From the NCBI GenBank assembly GCA_963558965.1, contig CAUWIT010000022.1, forward strand, positions 1 through 19,394: a DNA stretch of 19,394 nucleotides, given 5' to 3'. A model generated the notes under the pieces. It searched no databases. It saw only the letters and a program-made list of their open reading frames with translations, and was not told where the DNA came from. Within the stretch, counting starts at the first letter, position 1, and each line of letters begins with the position of its first letter. A program made the translations under genes and the position numbers. Source of the DNA: Gallibacter sp963558965. GTDB taxonomy: Bacteria; Bacillota; Clostridia; Peptostreptococcales; Anaerovoracaceae. This document shows positions 1 to 8,000 of this stretch, one piece after another.

Positions 1-25
1 TCAGTTACTACTAAACCACAGAAGG

Positions 26-1138
26 TTAATTTACAGAAAAAACTTCACAGTCTCTAAATAGTTCCGGCACATTTTTAAATGCTGTTTTTATAAGTTCAAC
101 TACTGTGCTTTTTATAAAGCTTTTCGTTTCATCATCCACATTTGCTGCTGTATTAAATATTAGTGGAGCATTTTTTGACCACTGATTTGATATATCTTTA
201 AAAGTCTTTGCATCTGTAGTTTCGATAATTTCAAATAATGTATCGATAAAAAGTTCACGCTCTTCCCTTGTCTTTGAATACATCCAGTCGCTTATAGTCG
301 AATCAAAATATCTAGCTCCCGCTGCTAAACTATCTACCTTTACAAAGTCGTCTCCCTCAATCATCCATGAAAACGGATTGTGTTGCCAAAAACTCATCTT
401 ATTGCTTTTAACTATATTAAAATTTTCCTGACTTTCAAGTATCATACCGAAAACTGATGACTGGGGCACTGTTTTTTCAATTTTATCGCCAATCTTCAAA
501 AAGTCTTCGCTCTCTAAAACTTCCTTATGAAAACCTGGTCCATCGTGAGAATAAATTTTTTTAATTCTGCTTTTGTATTTGTCGTCGCAGTTAATTGCTG
601 CATAAACTGCTAGATTGCCGCCTTTGGAATGACCGCCTATCAATATATCACCTTTTATTTGTTTCATAACGTCATTTAGATAATTAGCTGCTTCAACTTG
701 CGCCGGCACAGCATAAGAATACGCCATATTAAAATCTTCTTTCCATCCTACAATAGTAGCATCTGTGCCTCTAAATGAAACGTAGTGAAGCCCTTCTTTT
801 AATTTAAAAGTAGCCGCAGCAAATTGTTTTTCTTCATCTTTATCAAAAGTAACCCTGTATCCTTTTACTTCTATGTTCCTATATCTTGGATTACATGCTA
901 AATAAGAAAAAATTTCTCTACTAGCAGGTTCATCGTAAACTCTTTTAAACATAACATCAAAATGCTCAGCCAAATATAAATCCTTAATCTTTATTCCATT
1001 AAAACTATTTGGCACAACTATGCTATAAGGGTATTTAATATAGGACATCCAGGCCAAAATCAAGCTATCAACAGGATTAAATGGCTTTTCATCAAAAGTA
1101 TGTAATTCGTCTTTTACATATTGTGTAATATTTATCAT
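26..1138 (-). CDS. Mbeg1-like (DUF2974) alpha/beta-hydrolase family protein
   Basis: A 370-aa protein of the Mbeg1-like/DUF2974 family, an alpha/beta-hydrolase (lipase-like) fold. The nucleophile elbow is visible as GGHSKGG with Ser171, preceded by a hydrophobic beta strand (DILIGGH). A candidate acid is Asp199 in SHDGPGF and a candidate histidine is His253 in FWQHNPF, giving the Ser-Asp-His order expected of the fold. The FRGTD motif near residues 122-126 is typical of the lipase-3-like oxyanion region. There is no signal peptide or membrane segment, so it is probably cytoplasmic. The ATG is preceded by a GGGAGTG ribosome site. It is divergent from the TrhA-like gene and has no operon partner in the window. 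The substrate is unknown; the family call is firm, an actual lipase activity is inference. Confidence 0.85.
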   Translation of the reverse strand: MINITQYVKDELHTFDEKPFNPVDSLILAWMSYIKYPYSIVVPNSFNGIKIKDLYLAEHFDVMFKRVYDEPASREIFSYLACNPRYRNIEVKGYRVTFDKDEEKQFAAATFKLKEGLHYVSFRGTDATIVGWKEDFNMAYSYAVPAQVEAANYLNDVMKQIKGDILIGGHSKGGNLAVYAAINCDDKYKSRIKKIYSHDGPGFHKEVLESEDFLKIGDKIEKTVPQSSVFGMILESQENFNIVKSNKMSFWQHNPFSWMIEGDDFVKVDSLAAGARYFDSTISDWMYSKTREERELFIDTLFEIIETTDAKTFKDISNQWSKNAPLIFNTAANVDDETKSFIKSTVVELIKTAFKNVPELFRDCEVFSVN

Positions 1139-1155
1139 TTATTTTTAACACTCCC

Positions 1156-1184
1156 TTGACTATCTCGGTTTTTAGATGTAATAT
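1156..1184 (+). promoter_or_regulatory. Sigma-A-type promoter for the TrhA-like gene
   Basis: TTGACT at 1156-1161 and TAATAT at 1179-1184 are separated by 17 bp; an overlapping TATAAT lies at 1182-1187. The 5' UTR of roughly 75 nt contains two short inverted repeats (ATGGT/ACCAT at 1188-1205 and TATTGC/GCAATA further down) of unknown meaning. Confidence 0.6.
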
Positions 1185-1266
1185 AATATGGTATTTAAAA
1201 CCATTTATTGCAATATAAATATTATATAAAGCAATATTAAATTAATATAAGAAAGAAGGTAATACT

Positions 1267-1926
1267 ATGACAACAGCAACTATAAGTCGATACACACTAA
1301 AGGAAGAAATATTAAATAGTATAACTCATGGTCTAGGCGCTGTGCTTGCAATTTGTGGAACTATACTTATGATAGTTCAGTCCGTAAACCACAACAGCAC
1401 ATCAGCTCTAGTCAACAGTCTAATATACGGTATATCGTTGATACTCCTTTATACTATGTCAACTATGTATCATGCAATTACAAATACAAGAGCAAAAGAA
1501 ATATTGAGGATTTTCGATCACACTTCAATATTTTTACTTATAGCCGGTAGCTATACTCCATTTTGCCTAATTGCTTTACAGGGTAACTACAAAGGCCTGC
1601 TAATTGCTGCTTGCGTTTGGATATGTGCAATTATAGGTGTAATTCTAAATGCTATAGATCTTAAAAAGACTGAAAAATTAGGTATAGTCCTATATGTAAT
1701 TATGGGATGGTCAATTGTAGCAGCTATTAAAGATATTGTCGCTGCTCTACCTACTCCTGCATTTTGGCTACTATTAACTGGCGGTTTAGCTTACACAGTT
1801 GGAATAATCTTTTATGCTATGAAAAAAGTAAATTACATGCATGGAGTTTGGCACATATTTGTACTAGCTGGAAGTATACTTCATTTTCTATGTATAAGTA
1901 TTTACGTATTACCTATGGCTTACTAA
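1267..1926 (+). CDS. trhA: Hemolysin III / TrhA (PAQR) family membrane protein
   Basis: A 219-aa integral membrane protein of the hemolysin III/YqfA/TrhA branch of the PAQR superfamily. Seven hydrophobic segments can be traced. The conserved motifs appear in order: NSITHGLGA near the N-terminus, TMYHAI after helix 2, FDHTSIFLLIAGSYTPF in the middle and HGVWHIFVLAGSILHF at the end. The invariant Asp and His residues in these motifs form the metal site known in PAQR proteins. Length matches the family (about 200-220 aa). The ATG follows AGAAGG at a normal distance. In other bacteria the family is linked to membrane energetics and lipid homeostasis; the name hemolysin III is historical and no cytolytic role should be assumed. 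It is monocistronic, with a hairpin terminator just downstream. Confidence 0.92.
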   Translation: MTTATISRYTLKEEILNSITHGLGAVLAICGTILMIVQSVNHNSTSALVNSLIYGISLILLYTMSTMYHAITNTRAKEILRIFDHTSIFLLIAGSYTPFCLIALQGNYKGLLIAACVWICAIIGVILNAIDLKKTEKLGIVLYVIMGWSIVAAIKDIVAALPTPAFWLLLTGGLAYTVGIIFYAMKKVNYMHGVWHIFVLAGSILHFLCISIYVLPMAY

Positions 1927-1944
1927 TTAATAGAATTATAACAG

Positions 1945-1976
1945 AAAAAACAGGTCTCCTAAAAGACCTGTTTTCA
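1945..1976 (+). terminator. Rho-independent terminator of trhA (copy 1 of a 27-bp repeat)
   Basis: A 10-bp perfect stem AAACAGGTCT/AGACCTGTTT with a 6-nt loop CCTAAA lies 22 bp after the trhA stop. It has TTTT on the plus side and TTTTTT when read on the minus strand, so it can also terminate the minus-strand gene at 2077-2358. An identical 27-bp copy occurs at 3317-3343. Confidence 0.8.
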
Positions 1977-2076
1977 GATTATAGACAATGTTCATATGTA
2001 AAATTGTGGGCTTTCTCTTGTTTTAGGCATGATGCAACTCATGTAAAAGCTGCTGCTAACAGAAAGTTTACTAGTT

Positions 2077-2358
2077 CTATAAATTAATAAATATTACTAT
2101 ATTGAATATTACAATTAATATTATATCTATCCCTATCCCTATTCTCTTACCTTCATAATCTTCTTTATTTTTTAAACAATCAATAACTACATATATTATG
2201 GACAGTATAGACAATATCGCTAATGTATACTGAATAATTCTCGGTATTTCAACAAATGGATTAATATCCTGTATATCTAATAATGCATATATAGCTATCA
2301 AAAGAATATACAAGCGCTGATATATTAGAATTACTTTTCTAAAACTTATATTTTTCAT
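2077..2358 (-). CDS. Small polytopic membrane protein, possible immunity partner
   Basis: A 93-aa hydrophobic protein that I do not recognise. After a short basic N-terminus (MKNISFRKV) it has about three membrane-spanning stretches: residues 10-27, 39-60 and 74-92, with a charged loop KNKEDYEGKR at 65-73. It starts 25 bp after the stop of the secreted-protein gene at 2384-3073 and is almost certainly co-transcribed with it. The ATG is preceded by a weak AAGAGA ribosome site. A small membrane protein directly downstream of a secreted, hydrophobic-core protein is the layout of bacteriocin/immunity pairs; that role is inference from arrangement only. Very low GC and isoleucine-rich composition fit an accessory gene. 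Confidence 0.6.
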   Translation of the reverse strand: MKNISFRKVILIYQRLYILLIAIYALLDIQDINPFVEIPRIIQYTLAILSILSIIYVVIDCLKNKEDYEGKRIGIGIDIILIVIFNIVIFINL

Positions 2359-2383
2359 AATGTAATCTCTTTTCTGTTAGGAT

Positions 2384-3073
2384 TTAATAAGTAGTAATAC
2401 TCTGCAATTTCCAGTCACCAAACTTATATACTTTTCCATTTTTAGTGACCCTTCTTATAAAATACACCGATGTAATTTTTATTCCATGGTCTTTGCTTCC
2501 TTTTGAAACTAAACTTATAAGACCTGTTATTCCTCCTAATCTAGTTATTATAACCCCTACTAGCGCTGCACTTGCTCCAGGAAAAAAGCTTACAATAAAA
2601 CCTGCTATTGATGCTATAGTTCCAGTAGCTCCTACTGCCCTTTTTATTTCATAATAAGATATATATTTTGTTTTTTTATCTCCTACTTTTACTTTATTAG
2701 GTACTGAACTATTCAATGTTAAATTATCATTAGAAACTTTAATTTGATTTCCTGTTTTTGTAGAATAAACTGACCCTTTATTTTTATCATATATAAATTT
2801 AATATTGCCATCTTCTTTACTATTTACTAATACTTCTCTATACTCTGCATTATCCTTTATAATTTCAATTGTACCTATGCCATTTTCGCTTTTAATCAAT
2901 ACAGAATTATAGCCTATTGATTTTAATTCAATTTTTTCATTACCTATAATAATTTCAGAATTTGCCGCAAAAGCCGTTTGTGATGGAATCACAATAGATA
3001 CCACACACATCACAATGACTAATATCATCGAAACATGTTTCTTATTATATTTTGCTAACATTTTGTTCACCAC
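2384..3073 (-). CDS. Secreted protein with Gly/Ala-rich hydrophobic segment, bacteriocin-like
   Basis: A 229-aa exported protein of no family I can name with confidence. A classical signal peptide is visible: basic MLAKYNKKH, hydrophobic SMILVIVMCVVSIVIP, then an AFA-A cleavage site near residue 36. The mature N-terminal half is hydrophilic beta-like sequence. Residues about 148-190 form a Gly/Ala-rich hydrophobic stretch (SIAGFIVSFFPGASAALVGV and following), capable of inserting in membranes, and the tail is basic and aromatic (KFGDWKLQSITTY). This layout recalls large secreted antimicrobial proteins such as the geobacillin-26-like group, but I cannot confirm homology. Start: GTG at 3073 has AAGGT about 8 nt upstream; ATG at 3061 is the alternative. 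It is first in a two-gene unit with the membrane protein at 2077-2358. Confidence 0.6.
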   Translation of the reverse strand: MVNKMLAKYNKKHVSMILVIVMCVVSIVIPSQTAFAANSEIIIGNEKIELKSIGYNSVLIKSENGIGTIEIIKDNAEYREVLVNSKEDGNIKFIYDKNKGSVYSTKTGNQIKVSNDNLTLNSSVPNKVKVGDKKTKYISYYEIKRAVGATGTIASIAGFIVSFFPGASAALVGVIITRLGGITGLISLVSKGSKDHGIKITSVYFIRRVTKNGKVYKFGDWKLQSITTY

Positions 3074-3084
3074 TTTTCTTAACC

Positions 3085-3315
3085 TTAAAACATTTTCTAT
3101 TTCTTGTTAAAACAAAACTGACTATCAAAATTCCTAATTATGTCAGTAATGAAATCAATGATACAAATAAAAATATATAATTTTGAGTTTCCTTGGTTTT
3201 TATCTTTATTTTTTAATGTTTTTCAATCAACTCTTTTTTTACTTAAAAGTTTTTCTAAAGATATATTAAATGTATCACCTATTTTTATAATACTTTCTAT
3301 ATCAGGATAGCAGTA
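3085..3315 (-). pseudogene. Decayed XRE/Cro-family regulator, 3' remnant
   Basis: Reading the minus strand from 3312 down to 3223 gives YPDIESIIKIGDTFNISLEK followed by LLSKKRVD and a TGA stop. This is the C-terminal end of an XRE/Cro-C1 helix-turn-helix domain, whose usual form is WENGKSYPD.. .. GD.F.ISLD.LL. The recognition helices are missing: the match stops at about 3312, exactly where the hairpin repeat begins. After the stop the same and a shifted frame continue as a Lys/Asn-rich linker and then a hydrophobic, transmembrane-like stretch (YIFLFVSLISLLT, stop, LGILIVSFVLT) down to about 3085. An XRE domain with a C-terminal membrane segment is a common architecture, so the whole interval is probably one regulator gene broken by truncation, a nonsense codon and a frameshift. 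Confidence 0.55.
3137..3166 (-). promoter_or_regulatory. Candidate promoter for the secreted-protein operon
   Basis: On the minus strand TTGTAT (3161-3166) and CATAAT (3137-3142) are separated by 18 bp and lie about 65 bp before the start of the secreted-protein gene. The sequence is very A/T-rich, so chance matches are likely. Confidence 0.35.
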
Positions 3316-3316
3316 T

Positions 3317-3345
3317 AAACAGGTCTCCTAAAAGACCTGTTTTTT
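3317..3345. terminator. Hairpin terminator, copy 2 of the 27-bp repeat
   Basis: The same stem-loop as at 1948-1974, identical over 27 bp (3317-3343). It lies 18 bp downstream of the AGCS symporter stop and could end that minus-strand transcript, although its long T tract (TTTTTT) is on the plus side, where no intact gene precedes it. It sits at the exact breakpoint of the truncated XRE gene. Confidence 0.6.
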
Positions 3346-3363
3346 AGTACGATTATTTAAAGT

Positions 3364-4782
3364 CTATTTTTCTGGTAATTCAATCTTATTTTTTTCATTG
3401 AAGAAACGTTTTGTTTCTTTTACAACAACACCTGATAGAGCAACTAATGCAATTAAGTTAGGTATTGCCATTAAACCGTTTAGAGTATCTGCGATTGACC
3501 AAGCCAAATCTAGTTTAATTGTTGCGCCTATAAATACAACGATTATAAATAGAATCTGGTAAGGTTTTACAGCTTTTGGACCAAATAAGAATTCAATACA
3601 ACGGCTTCCATATAGAGCCCAGCTTAGTACAGTTGAAAAAGCAAATAGAGCCAAACAAATAGCTATAATCAAAGCTCCGCCTTTAGAAGTAAATACTGTA
3701 CCAAGTGCAGCTGCATTTAATTCTGTTGTTCCCTGTACGCCGATAACGAAATCAATTGTTCCAGCTTTTGCAGCTAGTAAAACTGTTAATCCAGTTAGAG
3801 TACAGATAACGATAGTATCCATAAATACTTCGAATATACCGTATAGACCCTGTTTTACAGGTTCTGTTTCAGATGTAGCTGCATGTGCCATAGGTGCAGA
3901 ACCTAGACCAGCTTCATTTGAAAATACGCCTCTTTTAACTCCCCAAGTGATAACTAATACTATAGAACCAACTGCTCCACCAGTAACTCCTCTAGGAGAA
4001 AAAGCTCCTTCAAAGATATCAGCAAATACGCTAGGAACATATTTTGCATAGTAGATTACTACAATTAGACTTGTAATTACATATACAAGAGCCATAACTG
4101 GTACAAGTCTTTCAGTTACAGCACCTAGACGTTTGATACCACCAAATAAAACAATACCTACAAGTATCATCAAGATGATTCCAAGTACAACGTTTACGAT
4201 TTGCTGTCCACCGAAATTAGGATCAAACTCAGTAATTACAGTATTTACAGAATCAACAATGTTTCCAACCTGTACTGCATTACCAATACCAAATGTAGCT
4301 AATGCTGCAAAGATACAGAAGATAGCACCAAGCCATTTCCAATTTTTGCCTAAGCCATTTTTAATATAGTACATAGGTCCGCCTACCCAGTCACCTTGAG
4401 CATTTCTTTCACGGAACTTTACAGCTAGTAGTACTTCTGAATACTTAGTACACATACCTATAAGTGAAGTTACCCAAAGCCAAAAGATTGTTCCAGGACC
4501 CCCTAGTGTGATAGCAGCTGTAATACCAGCTATATTACCAGTACCTACAGTTGCAGCTAACGCCGTACTCATAGCCTGGAATGGCGTAATCTCGCCTTCA
4601 CCAGCTTCTGACTTCTTAAAAATCTTGCCTATAGTATTTTTCATAGCATAGCCAAATTTTCTAAACTGAAGTCCAGCAGTACGAACAGTTAACAAAATAC
4701 CTACGCCTACTAATAGTACTAGCATAGGAACGCCCCATACTACACTATTAATTGCACTGTTAATACTTTCTATCATTGACAT
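3364..4782 (-). CDS. Alanine/glycine:cation symporter (AGCS family)
   Basis: A 472-aa membrane transporter of the AGCS family, which brings in alanine and/or glycine with sodium or protons. The family signature GPGTIFWLWVTSLIGM is present near residues 95-110, preceded by ATVGTGNIAGI, and the second conserved block GVFSNEAGLGSAPMAHA is intact. About eleven hydrophobic segments fill the protein, and its length matches the family. The start ATG has AAGGTG 5 nt upstream. It stands alone between the hairpin at 3317 and the adhesin terminator at 4987, so it is likely monocistronic. The region upstream (4783-4986) is more than 80 percent A/T and shows no glycine riboswitch; a TATAAT-like box at 4837-4842 on the minus strand could be its -10. 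Alanine versus glycine preference cannot be told from sequence. Confidence 0.93.
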   Translation of the reverse strand: MSMIESINSAINSVVWGVPMLVLLVGVGILLTVRTAGLQFRKFGYAMKNTIGKIFKKSEAGEGEITPFQAMSTALAATVGTGNIAGITAAITLGGPGTIFWLWVTSLIGMCTKYSEVLLAVKFRERNAQGDWVGGPMYYIKNGLGKNWKWLGAIFCIFAALATFGIGNAVQVGNIVDSVNTVITEFDPNFGGQQIVNVVLGIILMILVGIVLFGGIKRLGAVTERLVPVMALVYVITSLIVVIYYAKYVPSVFADIFEGAFSPRGVTGGAVGSIVLVITWGVKRGVFSNEAGLGSAPMAHAATSETEPVKQGLYGIFEVFMDTIVICTLTGLTVLLAAKAGTIDFVIGVQGTTELNAAALGTVFTSKGGALIIAICLALFAFSTVLSWALYGSRCIEFLFGPKAVKPYQILFIIVVFIGATIKLDLAWSIADTLNGLMAIPNLIALVALSGVVVKETKRFFNEKNKIELPEK

Positions 4783-4986
4783 ATTATCACCTTCCCCTAT
4801 TTTGTATTAACAAAACATAACTAAATATACATATATATTATAACCTGTATATAATATATATAAAAATTATTCCGTACATAAATTTTACTATCATACCCTT
4901 TTAATTTCAACATATTTTTTAAATTTTCTGTTAATTATTTTAAAAAAAAGGAAACAAATGCCAATATTTTACCATTTTATTCCACT

Positions 4987-5036
4987 AAAAAAGGCCCTAG
5001 AAAATCCAATATTCTTTTGGATTTCTAGAGCCTTTT
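4987..5036 (-). terminator. Rho-independent terminator of the adhesin gene
   Basis: On the minus strand a long stem (AAAAGGC, one mismatch, CTAGAAATCCAA paired to TTGGATTTTCTAG, GCCTTTTTT) with a 7-nt loop ends in six T's. It begins 27 bp after the adhesin stop codon at 5064. Confidence 0.9.
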
Positions 5037-5063
5037 GCTAAGATTAGTTAAATGTCTAACTAT

Positions 5064-8000
5064 TTATTTTTTCTTGCCTTTGCGATTAAATACACATATT
5101 CCACCTAAAGATGCAATTAACACTATTAAGATTAGACCTACAGCCACGTTATCACCTGTTTGTGCTGTTTTATTTGTCTCTACTATCTGTATCTGTGAGT
5201 GATCAGTGCTGCTATTAATATTATTATCAGTATTATTATCATTGCTGTGATCAGTATCTACAGGTGTATCCGGTGTACTTGGTTCATCCGGTGTATCCGG
5301 TGTATCTGGTGTACTTGGTACTTCTGGTTCTTCTGGAACTTCTGACTTTTTAATGTTTTCTATTTCAACACTGATAGTTTCCTGTTTATCAAGTGATTCT
5401 TCTGAAATAGCAAAGCAATAGTATTCATCAGAAAGCTCATATCCAAATGGTGCATCTATTTCCTTAAATGCATAATTACCCTTTGGAAGATTGCTTACAG
5501 TAAATGTACCATCACCATCTGTCTTGTAAACTTCATCGCTGTACAAAGCATATTTTCCACTTTCACCCATTGTGTAAAGCTGGAATTTAGCTCCTCTCAA
5601 TGTAGTATCCGGATGGTTTTTCCATGTTTTAATCACCTTAACATCTTGAGTTTTTTCTTCAGGTATCTTTTTATTAACTATAGGATCAAGAGTTATAGTT
5701 TCCTTGTCATTTTCTATTGAAAATTCAATCTTATCCTGAGTACCTAACAAATATCCTTGTGGCGCTTTTGTTTCTACAAAATAATATTTACCATATGGCA
5801 AATCAATATTGATTTCACCATTTTTATCTGTAGTATAAGTCTGTTCTCCATAAGGTTCCCAAACAGCTGGATTTTTTTCATCTGCTTCTTTTGAAAGTTT
5901 ATAAAGATCAAACTCTGCACCTTCAAGTCCTTTTGCCTCTTCGGTATCATCTACCTTAGTTAACTTAACGCTACCCTCTATTTGACTATTGTATACTGTA
6001 AGTTCCGCTGTCTGATCTATATTTTCACGATTAAATACAACCTCGTGAGCTGTTTCATCTAAAATATAGCCATTTGGTGCTTTTATTTCCTTAACTCTGT
6101 AAGTCTTAGTTAAATCCAGTTTATCAAAAGTTACCTTACCGTTTTCATCGGTTGATTTTGGACTGCCTGTAGGTGTTTCTACTTCATGTCCATCAACATT
6201 TTCAACAGTGTATAACTGGAATCTTGCACCCTCGAGAACTTTATCTGTATCCTTGTCTTTTTTAGTTAGATCAATTTGTCCATATCTGTCGATATGTTTT
6301 ATATTTGTAATAGTCATTGGTACTGTTACAATATTATCATCTGTTGCAGGATCTACAGTAAACCTAATTCTACTTGCATCTCCTTCTGGCAATTCGTATC
6401 CAGCTGGTGCTTTTATTTCTTTTAGCATATACTCACCCTGTGGTAAATATATTTCCATAGTGCCATCTTTGCCAGTTTCGTAAATTCCCTTGCCGTAAAG
6501 CACTTCATAATCTACATCTGCTACAGCATCGTGGATTTTTTTGAAAAGCATAAACTGTGCACCTGATAGTTTTACAGAACTGTCCGCAGCGTCTTCCTTA
6601 GTAATAACCATTTTTGCACTAATTCCATGTCTATTACGTATATAAGGGAATACTACAGAAACTACATCTCCACTTTCTGTGAAACATTCTTCCCCTACTT
6701 CAAATTCGAAGTGTCTTTGGTCAAGTACGTATCCCTCTGGAGCTTTTGATTCTATTAGATAGTAATCGCCCCATTCCAATCCGTCCCAAGATACATTACC
6801 ATCAGTGTCAGTTGTTTTTTCACTTACTAAAGTTTCAACTGTACGAACTGCATCTGGATTATTTTGATCGTAATCAGAGTCGCCTTCATTTATTTTTTCT
6901 GTAGTTACTTTAAATAACTTAAATTTAGCACCTGCCAAATCCGCCTGAGATTCACCATCTTCCTTGTGAAGCTCAACCTTACCTTTTAGTCTTGCATTTG
7001 CAACTATATTTGAAGTATATAGCAAGTTACCTTTTTGAACTACTCCATCTTCATCAGGTGAAGCTGGTGTTTTAAATGTATAACTATCTTTTGGTTTTTC
7101 ATATCCTGTCGCAGGATCGACTTCTGTAAATTTGTACTCTGTATTTGGTTCTAATCCATTGATAGCTATCTTACCTTCAGATTTACTTGTATACATAATA
7201 TCAACTAAATCTTTATCTTCTTCTGCAGCCACATAATATCCATCTACATTGTTACTTCTCACTTTTACAGGAGTTCCATCAGCCTTAGATATAGTGAAAC
7301 CAACGCCGCCTAAATGACTGCCATCTGTAGCATCCTGTTTAATTAACTTAATACCATATCTGTATTCCATATTTGAAGCAACTTTAACTAAACCTGGCAC
7401 CTTACCCTTAATAATATTGCCCTCATTATCTTTTGGGAATGTCTGTTCTGTTAAAGAATACATTATAGGTGTTTGGTCAAGTTTATACCCTGTCGGCGCT
7501 TCAACTTCTACTAAATAGTATTCTTCCATATGGATACCATCTTTAAATGATAAGTTTCCATTTTTATCTTTAAACTGAGATATATCTAGCACGCCATTTT
7601 CATCTGTAGTACCTATACCGATACAATCGTCGTACTTACTTGAATTTACTATAGACATATCCTTTGACTTAAGTTCTTCAGGATTTGGATTTGTAACATT
7701 TGGTCTACCACCAGTTTGCATAAATAGTTTGTATGTTGCACCTGCAAGTCCTTTTGACTTAATTTGAGCATCGCTGTAAAGCCATCCATCTTGGTATTTA
7801 GTACCTTCAATTTCCGGTTTTCCATTTTCAGTTGCATATTTAACTAGTTTTAATTTTGCTAAATATTTGTAATTACGTAGCTCGTTGTCCTTTAATTCTG
7901 AATCATTTGTACCATTTACTTCACTGTATAGTTGTAAGCTCTTATCTACAGTTTTTTCATTTACATCAAAGTATGCGCTGTGCATATCTCTTTCGTAATC

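Noticed and set aside
1764..2087. 107-aa plus-strand frame running from inside trhA through its terminator
   Set aside because: It overlaps trhA out of frame, has no ribosome site and crosses a strong hairpin; only its last 30 codons are curious and they are reported as a remnant.
4783..4986. Glycine riboswitch upstream of the AGCS symporter
   Set aside because: Such symporters are often under glycine riboswitches, but the region is almost pure A/T and lacks the conserved G-rich core.
5260..5332. CRISPR-like direct repeats
   Set aside because: The repeats are 9-bp in-frame units coding the TPD stalk, with no spacers.
7649..7837. 62-aa minus-strand frame inside the adhesin gene
   Set aside because: An out-of-frame internal shadow of SpaA module sequence.
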